A stretch of 64,000 bases of DNA from Plasmodium relictum. Its lineage: Eukaryota; Apicomplexa; Aconoidasida; Haemosporida; Plasmodiidae. The stretch lies in contig NC_041690.1 of NCBI RefSeq assembly GCF_900005765.1, positions 2,046,001 through 2,110,000 of the forward strand, written 5' to 3'. Within the stretch, counting starts at the first letter, position 1, and every line of letters begins with the position of its first letter. Under the pieces are notes generated by a model, which was not told the DNA's origin, made no database searches, and saw nothing but the letters and a program-made list of their open reading frames with translations. The translations under genes were made by a program, and so were the position numbers. Below, in pieces: positions 21,113 through 33,785 of this stretch.

Positions 21113-22630
21113 ATGAATATAAAGAATGACGGAAATGAAAATATATTAAATTGTAAAAATTTAAAAAGAAATTTTGAAAGTATCAATGAACTGAATAATA
21201 TGGAATCTTTAAATAGTATGTATATGTTTGATTCAAATAAAAGAAGGCATAACATAGATTTGAAAGATGAAATGAAAAATAGTGGAAATGTTGAAATTAT
21301 TTCTGGTTTAAATCTTAAAAACAAAAGAAAATTGGAAGCAGATTTTATCGATAAAAAAAAAAAGAAAGTTTTTACTGAAATCCAAAAAAGCTTTAATTTT
21401 GCAAATGATATTTTTTCAAAAAACAATGCGTATGAAAGTGCTAATAATATTGTTTTAGATGAAATAAATGATAAATCAATTAAAAACTCTTTGAGGAGTA
21501 ATGATGATTTATTATTAGAAAATAAGATAGAGCAAAATAAAAAGCATTCAATGGAATTAGCAATTATACCATTTGAGGGTAATTCTGGTGCTTCCGATTA
21601 TAAATATGAAAACAAAGTAACGCTAAAAAATTCCCATTTAAAAAACATTTTTAGTCTTTTATCAAAAAAAGATATTGTTTACAAAAATTTAAAAAATCAT
21701 ATAAAAAACAATAAACCATTAATGATCAACTGCAAGGATTTTAATTTATTATTAAATAAATATAAGTATGAAAATGAAATTGATAAAAAATTTAATAACC
21801 AAAATTCTGTGGATATTCACGATAACTCCGAATTAGAAAATAACTTATTAAATAGTTCTATTATTTTGCATGATAATAAGATAGAATCTATTAATTTAAA
21901 TGATATAAATAAAATTAGAGATAATAATTTATGTTTAAACAGTAATGATATATTAAATACTAAATTAAATGAATTATATTTAAATTCATTAACTAATAAA
22001 TATGATATTAATTGTACTTTAAGTAACAATAATATTAATAATATGAATAATGCTAATAAAGGAAACAAGTTTGATATCATAAGTAAAACAGTTAACACAG
22101 ATAATATATATTCTTTAAATGGTAATTTAGAAGAAATAAAAAATCAGAATGCAATTAATTGTATGAATAATATTTATAATTTTAATAACATTAATATTAG
22201 TAATAATACGATAAAAGCCAATAATTATAATTTAAATGATAATAATACTTTTAATAATTTAAGTAATGATATCAATTTTAATAAATTAAATAACGATCAC
22301 AACTTTATGGACTTTAATAATGATAATAATGTTAATGTTTTATATAATGAAAATAACTTCAATAATTTAAATAATGATAACAACCTAAATAATTTAAATA
22401 ATAATATTAACTATTATAATTTCAATAAGGTTGATAATTTAAATAGTAATTATAACATATATAATTTGAGTAATTTAAATAGTACTGATAATTTAAATAA
22501 TAATGATAATATGTACAATTTAAATAACATAATTAGTCTTAATAAACTACATAACTTAAACAACGCAAATATACCAAATAATATAAATAATTTTAATAAT
22601 ATGAATAAATTAAATAATATGAATAATTAA
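21113..22630 (+). CDS. Asn-rich protein of unknown function (505 aa)
   Basis: Single exon from ATG 21113 (MNIKNDGNENIL) to TAA. The first 240 residues are ordinary in composition, with basic clusters (NKRRHN near 42, KNKRKLEADFIDKKKKKVF near 70-88) that could be nuclear localisation signals. A compact segment about 145-215 (MELAIIPFEGNSGAS, then IFSLLSKKDIVYKNL) is the best candidate for a folded region. From about 300 to the end it is almost entirely Asn with hydrophobic spacers (NNLN/NFNN pattern). There is no signal peptide or membrane span. I do not recognise it. It could have a further 3' exon, but I saw no convincing donor before the stop. Confidence 0.72.
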   Translation: MNIKNDGNENILNCKNLKRNFESINELNNMESLNSMYMFDSNKRRHNIDLKDEMKNSGNVEIISGLNLKNKRKLEADFIDKKKKKVFTEIQKSFNFANDIFSKNNAYESANNIVLDEINDKSIKNSLRSNDDLLLENKIEQNKKHSMELAIIPFEGNSGASDYKYENKVTLKNSHLKNIFSLLSKKDIVYKNLKNHIKNNKPLMINCKDFNLLLNKYKYENEIDKKFNNQNSVDIHDNSELENNLLNSSIILHDNKIESINLNDINKIRDNNLCLNSNDILNTKLNELYLNSLTNKYDINCTLSNNNINNMNNANKGNKFDIISKTVNTDNIYSLNGNLEEIKNQNAINCMNNIYNFNNINISNNTIKANNYNLNDNNTFNNLSNDINFNKLNNDHNFMDFNNDNNVNVLYNENNFNNLNNDNNLNNLNNNINYYNFNKVDNLNSNYNIYNLSNLNSTDNLNNNDNMYNLNNIISLNKLHNLNNANIPNNINNFNNMNKLNNMNN

Positions 22631-25600
22631 AGTGTGTCTAATAGCATCAATTAACAAAAAAAAAAAAATAAGTATACATGTATATATATAAATTCATTAA
22701 AAATACAAATTACTTTAATGAAATTAACAAAATTAATGAAATATATTTGATTAATATTTTTATTAGAATTATTAGAATTAATAATGTATTATAGATGACT
22801 ATTAAAATCATAAAGAAATAAAAATTAATAATAGTAAATTATAATTTTATTAATTCAACTCACTTTGATACTTATTAAGGAATGATTCGAAGATGAATTT
22901 GTATTAAATTTTTTAAATAAACAAATTTCCAATTATTTTTCATAGAATTTTAATAAAAATAAATAAGTATATAAATGAAATACTCCGTTATTAATATAAA
23001 AATTTTCCTATTAGTGGAAGTTTATATGTTACCTTATTGTAAATACTTTTAATTATCTAAACTATTTTTTTTTTTAATATTACATGTGCATGTATATAAT
23101 TGTTTTTTCAAAATTTAAAAAAATATATATTAATTTTTTAAATGGGTATTTAGTTTAAGAAATGTGGTTTAATTTTTTTAACAATAAAATGTATATTATA
23201 ATGGGGGAGCATTCCATATAGTAATGTAAAGTTATAATTCCATATACAAACATTTTCATCTTATATTTTAAAAAAAAATTTTAAGATAATTTTAAGCAAA
23301 AATAAAGTGCAAGTTCATAAATTATAGAAAAGTGAATTAAAAATGTTCATAAATGATTCTAAATATTTTTAATTTGTTTTATTTAATTTGTTTTTTTTTT
23401 TTTTTTAAATAATCATGAAGTATAACATTTTCTTTAAAGTTATTTTTGGTTTCTTTATTTGATTTTTTTTTTTTTTTTATAATATATTTTTTTCTTAAAA
23501 TTTTAGTTTATTTACACTTTAATTTCTCATTAATTTATTATTATAAAACTTTTACCATTATATATTAAGTTATAGCATTTTTTTAGTTTAAAATTTTAAA
23601 ATATAAACGGAATTTTTTTATATTTAATACTTACTAAAAGAAAAAAATTATGTAATATACTTATTTACCGAAAGAAAAGAAAATTATAGAAAAAAATGAT
23701 TTTATTAAAGTTCCATTAAATCTATTTTTTGTAAAAAAATTTAATGCGTATATATGTTCGTGTCTTATTTTATTTTAATGTATAATTTATATATATAATT
23801 CTTGTGTAATTACAAATTAAATGCCATTAAACTTTTTCATTTAGTTATGTTTTTTTTATGATAACCAATCACATTAACCATATACAACTTTTAGGAAATA
23901 GGTGATGTGAATATATCAGTGGTTATTTTTGCTTTGTTGCATAGACATAAATTTTATTATTTATCTATTTAAAAGAAAAATTAAAAAAAAAAATAAATAA
24001 CTGATTTTACACAATTTTTTATTTCATTTTTAACAAATAAATCTTTTTAATGCATTAAGAAATATTCATTGTATACAGTAGTTCATAAAGAAAATGAAAA
24101 AAATACATTTTTTTTTAAATAAAAATTTATATTTTTTTTATTAGAAACTTATTTAAAAGAGATATAATTATCATATAAATCTTCAGTATAGCAAAATTTA
24201 TTTTAATTTCACTAGTATTAATTCTTCAATTTTTTTTTTTTAACAATTTTTTATATCCAGGATTATTCTAAGGTATATAATATTTTAGAATATATTTAAA
24301 AGTTAAAAAAATAATACTTTATATAATACTTAACAAAAATAAAAAATATTTTAATAGTTACAAAAAAGAAATTTTCCTTTTTTTATTTTCACACTTCATT
24401 AACTTAAAATTATATTAACATTTTACATAACTTACCATATGATCAAAAAGAGAAAAAAAAACTATATATATATATTTGTTTCTAATGTTTTAATGTGTTA
24501 TTTTAGTATATTTTACAATAGTCTTAAAAGTGAATATGATATAAATGAAAAAAAAAAAATATAAAGAAAAAAAAAATACACAATTGTTTTGCCACAGTTT
24601 CTGTAAAATGAAAATAGAAACTCTCATTACCATTATTTGAATTTAATGTAGGGCAAGTTTAAGAGAAAATTATAGAATTCGAATATCATTAAGATATTTG
24701 TAGAAAATTATATACTAAATGTATATATATAAAAATATATGTGAAAATATATATATGCATAATGATTTATTTCATTAGTATATCTTTTTTTATATCTTAA
24801 GGAGTTTTAATTGTATTAATTATAATTTTTTTTTAATTTATATATATGTATAGCTAAAATAGCAAAATTGCTTTTTTAATAATAGTTAAAAGTTATAATT
24901 ATTTTTCTTTCTTTAAATTATTTTATTTTGTTTTTATAAAACTAAAATCAACATAAATAAAAAAAAATTATTCCATCATTAATCAGAATTTAAAAAATAA
25001 CTGAGAATTTATAAAAATTACAACTCAAATATAGTAAAAATTTATTTCTTTGTGCAAAATACTTATAGTAATTTTTTACAAATTTATATACAATTAAAAA
25101 TATAAAAAATGTAATTATTTGGAATGAAAAAAAAAAAAAAGCACAATATATTTTTATTTATCTTTAAAATATATGAACAGAACAAAAAAAGCTAAAAATA
25201 CAAGCTGCAACAATGAACAAAGTGTACTATCAATGAAAAAATATCAAAATATGTAAAAATATAAAGGAAAAAAATTACACCTACATACTTTGTAAATACC
25301 AATAAAAGATTTTATAGAAATATTCAAAAAAATATCTTTTTTTTTTTAATTTTACAATTTAACATATTTATATTATTATTAATATTAAGATCAAATTTAA
25401 ACATAATAAAAATTACTACATTTTCATTTGATATATATATATATATATATATTTTTAAAATACTTTTATATATATTTCTATAACAAAAATAAGAAAAGAA
25501 AATTATTTTATAAATAATATGTTCTTTTATGTTACAATATATTCAATTTATTAAATGTATTGTAATTTGAAGTCTAATAAACGTTTAACTAAAAAAAAAA

Positions 25601-26158
25601 AAATATGGAATCTAAAACTAATTTCTACAAAAATATAAAAAAATTATTCTATTAAATTTTTTATTTTTCTAAAACATAAGACTGCTGCACCTTCATATTC
25701 TATTAGTTTTTTTTTTAAACTAATTTTTTTTTTTAAATATATGTTAATGTTCAATAAACATGCGTTTATAATTGCGCAAAAATGTGTGTAATAAATTTAA
25801 ATTATGCGTTTTATATTTTTAGTAAATAATTTATTTATTTTCTATATATTTTCTTTTTGTAAAAAAAATTACATTATTTATTTTTATAGTTAAATTACAC
25901 ACAAATATTTTTCTTTCAAACTATAGAGAGTAATTGCAATTATAAAATTTCACACAAACAAACGCGTGCATAATCATGAAATAAAACAATAGAAAGAATA
26001 AAAAATATAAATAAAATGTAAATCATTTATGTAGTAGAAAAAAAAAAAAAAGATAAAAAAATAAAAAAAAAAAATGAAATGTATATAAAAATCTAAAGAA
26101 TTAGGATAAGAACTAATATTATATTTATATAGGAAAGAAAAATTGTTGAGTTACACTA

Positions 26159-26163
<5 letters not shown>

Positions 26164-26211
<48 letters not shown>
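26164..26211. repeat. (TA)n microsatellite, about 24 units
   Basis: An uninterrupted TA dinucleotide run inside the large gene-free interval, the longest such run that I noticed in the window. Confidence 0.9.
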
Positions 26212-26213
<2 letters not shown>

Positions 26214-28038
26214 AGTATATATAAAAATATATATATATCTATATAAATATATTATGTAAATATTTACAAATTTTCATAATATTTGTATTATTAAGTATAT
26301 ATAATGAATTTAATAATAATAGCAAAATAAAATTAAAAAAAAATTATAAAAGATAATGTATTATGAAAATGTTTTTTTTTTCATAAACAAGTATATAAAT
26401 CATTAACATATTAAAGAAAAAAATTAATTTATAAAAAAATGCATATTATATTTTACATATTTTAACTAATATTTTCACCTTCAAAAAATTATGTTAAGTG
26501 TAATTTTGAAAAAATATATTTATTATTAATAGTTACAAACAACTTAACAAATTAAGAAGAATATGAATACATTAAATTACAATTTGATATAATTTGGTAT
26601 ATTAAAAAATTTTAAAATAATTTATTAAAAAGAAATATAAAATAACAAAATTATACTGATTCATAAAAATAGATACATATACATATATATGTATATATAT
26701 AAAAGAAATTGTATATCATTTTAAATATAAAAACTTGATTGTATAAGAAAAAAGACTAAATTAATATATTATCTGCATGCAATATAAACTTATATATTTA
26801 AATATAAATTGTGTTATGTAGAAACTGAAAATTTTTTTAGTATTATTTAATAAAAATATTATTGTTCATTCAAATTTTGGTCCTTTATATATATATATAT
26901 ATATATAAATATGTATTTATTTTTTTTTTTTTTTTGCATAATTTTTTTTTTTTTAAAATTTTCTTTTTTCTTTTAAATTTTTTTTTTATTTTAGATGTTT
27001 ATATTAATTCATATTATATATATATATTTTTATAAATATATATAGATATATACATTTTTTTTTTATATTTTTATTCAGCTGATCTTTTTTCCCTTTTTTT
27101 TTATGTTTTCCAAATTTCAAGGAGGTGCGTCTTATTTACTTTTTTTTATATTTATTCATTTTCATATTATTTATTCACATATTTATAATTTTTTATTAAA
27201 TTTTTTATTCTTTTATCTTTATTTTATCCTTTTTTATTTTTATTTTATTTTATACTAATGTAATTTATATACATACATATTTGTTTTATCATACTGCGAT
27301 TTATTTGATATACATATTTTTTTAAATTATAAAAGTATGTTTAAGTTAGAGAAAAAAAGCATATTTGGAGAAGTGTGAAAAAAAAAATAAATATAATACA
27401 TATGCAAAATAAGAATAATAAAATATTGTGTATAATGTATATTTTTATGAAAAAATGCAGTATGTAAAAAAAAAAATTTTAAATTATCAATAATTGTGAT
27501 GATATTTATTATTTGATTTCTTTTTTTAACCATTTTTTTTCTTTTTATTTGTATTTTTGTATTTGATATTCGATTATGTTTATGGATTTTTTTTTTTTTT
27601 TTTTTTTTTGCTAAATAATTATATTCTTTGCACATTTTCATTTGCATATTTTGTTTCACATAATTTCATATGAAATTTTTTTAATATTTTATTTGTATCT
27701 TTATATTTGATTGCATACATTTACTTTTTATAATATTTTTTTTTTTTTTTTTTTTTTGTTTACATTAGTTTCCGCTTAAATATGATTTTTCTTTATTAAA
27801 TATTTCCTTTTTTATTTTCAAATTGATAGAGTAATATTAATGTAAAGAAAAATAACACTTACTCATAAAATATTTACGACGCTAAAAAGCTATTCTTTTT
27901 TTTTGTTTGAAATATAAAATTAATAGAGAAAAAAAGAAAAAGAAATACTTAATTAAATGATAATTATACAGTTCCAATTTTTACTAATTGAGGAATTAAA
28001 AATTCCTAAATTAAGATAAGTTGTAATTATTACACCAA

Positions 28039-28041
<3 letters not shown>

Positions 28042-28099
<58 letters not shown>

Positions 28100-28110
28100 G
28101 AAAAGAAAAG
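28042..28110. repeat. Poly-A tract (38 nt) followed by (AAAAG)7
   Basis: Bases 28042-28079 are all A, then AAAAG units continue to 28110. It lies about 260 bp upstream of the proposed start of the RING-CH/FHA gene. The direction of the gradient suggests slippage from the homopolymer. Confidence 0.9.
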
Positions 28111-28371
28111 AAAGGTTGATATTTATAGAGTATCTAGTTTCTATATATGGATCTTTAGAATTTTTTTTTATGGTGATCTTGTTAATATTTCAAAAATACT
28201 CATTAAACCATATACAGTAAAATGTAATAAATTTATATACACTTTATACACATTAATTTTTGCAACATATATTCTTTGTGCTCAACAAAATACAATAGAC
28301 AAATAATTTCATTTATTATATAAAAATAAAAGTTATTCTTAAATATTTTCTCAATAATAATAATAAAAAAA

Positions 28372-30437
28372 ATGAAAAGAAAAGAAAATGGAATATTAAT
28401 TATAAATAAAAAGTAATATAATTTGATATGAACATTGAATGTAAAAATTTTTTTTTTTTATTAGGTTAAGGGTTGAAACAAAAACATGGACTCGTGATAG
28501 TCATGACCTATTTGATTATGAAGCTCAACAAGTAAATAAAAAAAGCTTTTTGATATCAACTGCAATCAAACTCTTTCGCTCGAAAGCACAAGTTTCATGT
28601 GTAGCTGATAATCCTCAATGTTTGCCAAATACAGCTCAAGATTATCTTTTATCAGTACGACCTGAAGAAGGTAGCAGAAAAAACAAAAAATGAAATAATT
28701 TTCATTTATTTTGTTTAGATTTTATGTTGTTTATATAATTTAGATATTAAAATTTTTATTTTATATTTTATTTTTATTAAAGGAACAAAAAAAAAAAAAA
28801 AAAAGAATTTTTTTTTTTTTGTACTCTATATTTATTTATGTATAAGTTTTATGATGTAATTTTTTTTATATTATTATATTTAAAAAAAAATTTTTATTAT
28901 GATGAAAAAAGAGTTACTTGATGAATTTTCTTATTATATTTTTTTCATTAATATTTATTTGATTATAATTGATATGGTTTTATTTTACATAGTTTAAATT
29001 TTATTCATTATTTTAGATAGATATATTATAACTCCGGCAGAGCACTCTTTAAGTAATCAATATAATATAAAAAAGCTATGGATAATTGTAAAAGATCTTC
29101 CAGAAAAGTATTATGCGTTACATGAAAATGATATTATAAAATTAGGAAGATTTCGTTTAAAAGTAAGGCAATTTATTGAATCAGTTGATACGTTAAATAC
29201 GTTAAAATTAGATGATAATCCATCAAAAAAATGTGAAACTATTTTAGATTCTTCAAATGTACAATGTAGAATTTGTTTGATAGAAGGAAATCAAGAAAAC
29301 GATCCTTTAATATGTCCATGTGATTGTAAAGGTTCTATTAAATATGCCCATCTATTGTGCTTAAGAAAATGGATAAATGGGAGATTAAATTTAAATGAAC
29401 AATTATTTTCAGGATCAGTTTTTATAAAGGATATAAGTTGTGAGTTATGTAAATCAAAATATCCAAAAAGTATAAAACAAAATGATGAATTAGTTCAATT
29501 AGTTAAAATACCTAATTTAAAGACACCTTTAATAGTTTTAGATAACATTATTGGGCAAACGAGTAAAGGTGTTCATTTAATTAGTTTTGCTGATAAAAAA
29601 TATCTGAAATTAGGAAGAGGGCATGAATCAGATGTTAGAATACCTGATGTGTCAATTTCAAGATATCATGCTACTATTAAATATGATAAAGGGTTATTTA
29701 AATTAGAAGATCATAACTCAAAATTTGGTACTTTAGTAGCTTTAAGAAAAGCAAGAGAAATATTTCCAAGAGATACAATGTCATTACAAGTTGGTAGAAG
29801 TGTCGTAAATTTTAGAGTAGATGAGGCTATTCCTTTTAAGAGTGGAATTATCGATGTTATTGAAAACAAGGAAGTTATTGATTCATCAGAAACAACTAAT
29901 AATGAAAAAAGTAATTCCAATTCAGCACAAAGAAATAACACTAATTTAGAAGTGAATAGCAGAAATAATTATGAAAGAAATCAATATATTGATCTTACTA
30001 ATACCTCTAATTCCTTACAAAATTCGTACTCACCTTACAGAGTTGATAATTTAATGTCATTATTAAATTATCAAAATGAATATAGGATTTTTGGTATTAG
30101 AAATTGCTATAATCTAATTGAAAATAGAAACAATCATCAAAATATAACCCAAGCAAATTATCATAATTACAATAATAATAATGAAAATAATGAAAACACT
30201 GTAGAAAATAATGAAAACAATGCTGAAAATAATGAAAACAATGTTGAAAATAACAATAGTGAAGAAAATAATGAAGAAAATAATAATAATAATAATGAAG
30301 AAAACAATAACGAAGAAGATGATAATAATGATGATGATGATGACGATGAGAATAATAATAGTAGTAATAATAATAATGAACCAAATAACTGTAATAACAG
30401 TCATAATAGTAACCACAATAACAATAATGATAATAAC

Positions 30438-30499
<62 letters not shown>

Positions 30500-33198
30500 T
30501 AATAATAATAATAACAATAATAATAACAATAATAATACTAATACTAATACTAATACTAATACTAATACTAATACTAATACTAATACTAATACTAATACTA
30601 CTACTAATAATAATAATAATAGTAATAATAGTAATAGTAATAATGATAGTGAAAATAGGAAAAATTCCAACAGTTGTAACATTAGTAGTAACAATTGTCA
30701 CAACAGAAATAGTTATAATAGGAACAGTAATGGAAATAATAATAATCAGAATAGATATTTTAAAAGTAGAAATAACGAAAACAGCCATAACTATTTTAAT
30801 AATCGTAATCAAGGTTCAATAAGTGTAATTAATAAGTATGAAAATAAAAAATTTAGTAATAATAATATAAAAGAAAATTATGAAAAAAAAAATATAAAAG
30901 ATAATTTTTTTTTGCTAAACGATGATAAAACGCCCCCCCTAGATTTTTTTAAGAATAATGACATTATAAGTAGTAATTTTTTATCTAATTGTAACACAAG
31001 TTCAGAAAAAATGCTAGACTCTTTTAATCATAAAAATTATCAAAATAATTTTAATGAAAATATATTTCAGCAGTCATACTGTCACAATAATAAAAATAAT
31101 AAAGTACTTAATAATTGCTTATATAAAAAAACAAATAACCATGACAAATATTTGAATGACAGTATTTTAGTAGGAAAGTCAATACAACATAATTTTCTTA
31201 ATAAAACTACCAAGAAAATTTTGGAAAATAATGTTAATAATATAAATACAAGAAACGGTTTTAAAGAAGATAATTGTTGTAATAATTCTGTAGAAGATTT
31301 TTTAAATTTTACTAATATGAATGATGTGTCATTAAAATATAATTCTTTGTTAATAAAAAATGATAATCAATGTTCAAATTTTATTGATAAAGAAAATATA
31401 AAAAGTAATAAATTGTTTTCTCATAATATATCAAATAAGCATATGTTTAAAGAAGATCATGAAAATTTTGCATATAAAAATAAAGAAATTAAATATATTA
31501 AAAATGCAGAAGAAAAAATGGATAAAGCAATTAAAAATAGTAGCAATATTACATTAAAAGAGAATAAAGATGTTAGTAAATGCTTTAATTGTGATTTAAT
31601 TACTAATTTAAATAATACAATTATAAATAAAATTAAAATAAACGAAAGTATTAAGGAAAAAATAAATTTAAAAAGACTATCAAAAATTCATGATGATAGT
31701 ATTTCATTAATAAATAATCATGTAAATGATTTATACGAACCAAAAGAAATTATATTAAAAAATAAAAAAATAAAGAAAATAAATTCACATAAAAAGAATA
31801 TTATATCAGACTTAGCTGACAGGAAAAATATGTGCAATAAAAAACTGAAGAAATCAGTTAATAATGACCAATTTGAAAAATCATTAATATTTGAAGATTT
31901 CAACAAAAATATTTTTAGTGAATGCATTAATGAAAATATAAATAAAATTCAAACAACTTACCAGGAAAATGTATGTAATTTATCAAAATATTTAAAAACA
32001 AATACCCTAAGAAATAAAATATCAAGTAATAAAATTTTTAATGCAACATTCCACAAAAATGACTTTGATTACGAGGATTATTATTATAGCAAAAAATATT
32101 ATAACAATGAGGAAGGAGGATCATATAACGAGAGTTTTTACTATGAAAATAATGAAATAACTAAGTTTAACAATAATAAAAATGATTATAATAATAGAAA
32201 AGAAAGTAATAAATTTCAAATGAAATATTATTCTCCGGGTCTAGATAATTATAATTTTAATTGTAAATTTGATAATGTTAATAATTTGATTGATAAGTAT
32301 AATATATATAAGAATAGAACTTACAATAATTTTAATGTAGATAATTGCACTAATGATAAGCATAATTATAGAACAGTGTTTAATACAAACATGAACTTGG
32401 ATATTCTTTTAAATAATAATATTTTGAACAATAATAATCATTTTGATCTACCTTCTCCTATATATAGCAATGTGAAAAATAACGCATTTTTTTTAAACGC
32501 AAATAACGATAACAATAATTATAATATTTTGAATAATGAATATATTAATATTAATGATATTATCAGTAACCATGATAATGATAGTGAATCTAAACATGAT
32601 TATAACAATATTGATCATAATAAGAGTGGAAGCAAAAAAAATATTTTAAATGATTACAATAATAATATTGTTAAATATAATCGATATCAAAATGATAGCA
32701 TGAAGATATCTTATTGCAATTTAGAAAAAAAAAACAAAGAAGAATATCTCGTAAATAATAAAAATAAGTTTTATAATGGTTATGTAATGAATGAAATAAA
32801 CGAAAAAATTGAAAATTTTCATGATTCAGAGGAAAGTGAAAATAGTACTGCAATTAATGTAAAGAATGTACAATTAAATTCTAAAAAAAAAAAAAATTTT
32901 GATAATATAGAGTTTACCAATAATTTTAAATCAAATAAAACAAATAATGATACAGAATTCAAAAACAAATTAGTTCAATGTGTAAAAAAAAACAGTGAAA
33001 AAAATAATTGCAAAGTAAATAAAAATAATAATGGAAGAATAAATGATAATAAAAAAATAAAAGATAAAAAAAAGTTAAAAAATAAATATGAAAATAGTAG
33101 TAACTGTAATAATAATGATAATGATATTGATGATGATAATGATATTGATGATGATAATGATATTGATGATGATAATGATATTGATGATAATGATGACA

Positions 33199-33234
<36 letters not shown>

Positions 33235-33785
33235 GTAATAATAATAATAACAATAATGATAATAATAACAATAACGATAATAATAATAACAATAATGATA
33301 ATAATGATAACAATAATAATAATAGTAATAATAATACTACTATTACTAATAATAATAGCTGCAAGAAGAAAAGTAACATTAATTATAATGAAAAAATAAT
33401 TCCAATTAAAAGTATGACTAATAAGGATGTAGAGAATTTTAATGTAAAAGTATATATTAACTATAATGAAAAATATGATGATACTTATGGGACATCACAA
33501 TATACAGGGACTAGTTATATAAATAAAAATAAAGAAGATATAAAATCAAATAAAGGAATGGATTTTGAAGTTTATAAAAACAAAATTGCAGATTACAATA
33601 CATCATTAAATATTATAAATAGTAAAATATTAGAAAAAGCAAAAAAATATAAGGCATTTATAAACTTCTTATTAAATAATGATTTTGTTAAAAAAAAAAA
33701 TAAATTATATAATTACTGCAAAGTATGTGATATCAAAAAAAAAAAAAAGATTATTCACTTTTTAAATAAAATTTTACTTGTATGA
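28372..33785 (+). CDS. RING-CH (RINGv) zinc finger + FHA domain protein, putative E3 ubiquitin ligase (3 exons)
   Basis: Exons are 28372-28412, 28465-28670 and 29017-33785, giving 1,671 residues. Exons 2 and 3 are firm. Exon 1 (MKRKENGILIINK) is a phase-compatible guess with a short 52-bp intron. Before the zinc finger, residues about 105-140 contain LHENDIIKLGRFRLKV. The RING-CH (C4HC3) ligands are C166, C169, C184, C186, H194, C197, C224 and C227. The FHA domain follows: LGRGHESDVRI (282 on), SISRYH (S297, R298, H300) and NSKFGT (315 on), which are the phosphothreonine-binding loops. The remaining 1,300 residues are mostly low complexity, with (AAT)n Asn runs, an Asn-Thr repeat and Asp-Ile-Asp repeats, ending in a basic Cys-containing tail. 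Family knowledge: RING-CH domains act with E2 enzymes and FHA reads pThr, so a phospho-guided ligase is inferred. No membrane span follows, unlike in MARCH proteins. Confidence 0.85.
30534..30602 (+). repeat. Hexanucleotide AATACT repeat coding for Asn-Thr
   Basis: A perfect AATACT run inside the RING-CH/FHA gene, in frame, translated as alternating Asn-Thr and flanked by AAT-rich Asn codon runs. This looks like recent slippage and is likely length-polymorphic. Confidence 0.9.
33117..33188 (+). repeat. 18-bp coding repeat, four copies (Asp-Asn-Asp-Ile-Asp-Asp)
   Basis: Four identical 18-bp units starting at 33117, 33135, 33153 and 33171, in the reading frame of the RING-CH/FHA protein. They sit just before a second long Asn tract. 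Confidence 0.9.

Larger units (their letters stand above)
22631..28371. other. 5.7-kb gene-free, extremely AT-rich interval
   Basis: No frame with coding character on either strand over 5.7 kb, the largest gap in the window. GC falls to roughly 8% by eye between about 26.1 and 26.7 kb, around a long (TA)n tract at 26164-26211. Features inside are T- and A-runs, the poly-A/(AAAAG)n repeat at 28042-28110, and a few slightly GC-richer islands (about 23185-23220, 23890-23940, 24590-24660, 27100-27140). The minus-strand frame at 27327-27659 is Lys/Ile-rich with a poly-Lys run and no domain, so I do not call it a gene. Part of the right end must be the promoter and 5' UTR of the RING-CH/FHA gene. 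Confidence 0.6.

Noticed and set aside
23885-24010. Possible box C/D small nucleolar RNA (a GTGATGT-like box and a downstream CTGA)
   Set aside because: The C box is imperfect, there is no terminal stem by eye, and such short motifs are common by chance.
26100-26900. Centromere-like ultra-AT DNA
   Set aside because: The very low GC stretch is under 1 kb by hand count, while known Plasmodium centromeres are longer and more extreme. Remembered synteny does not support it.
27327-27659. 110-codon minus-strand frame
   Set aside because: Lys/Ile-rich with a poly-Lys run from a homopolymer, no domain or splice context.
30114-30822. Ile- and Leu-rich frames on both strands
   Set aside because: Shadows of the AAT-rich Asn tract in the RING-CH/FHA gene.
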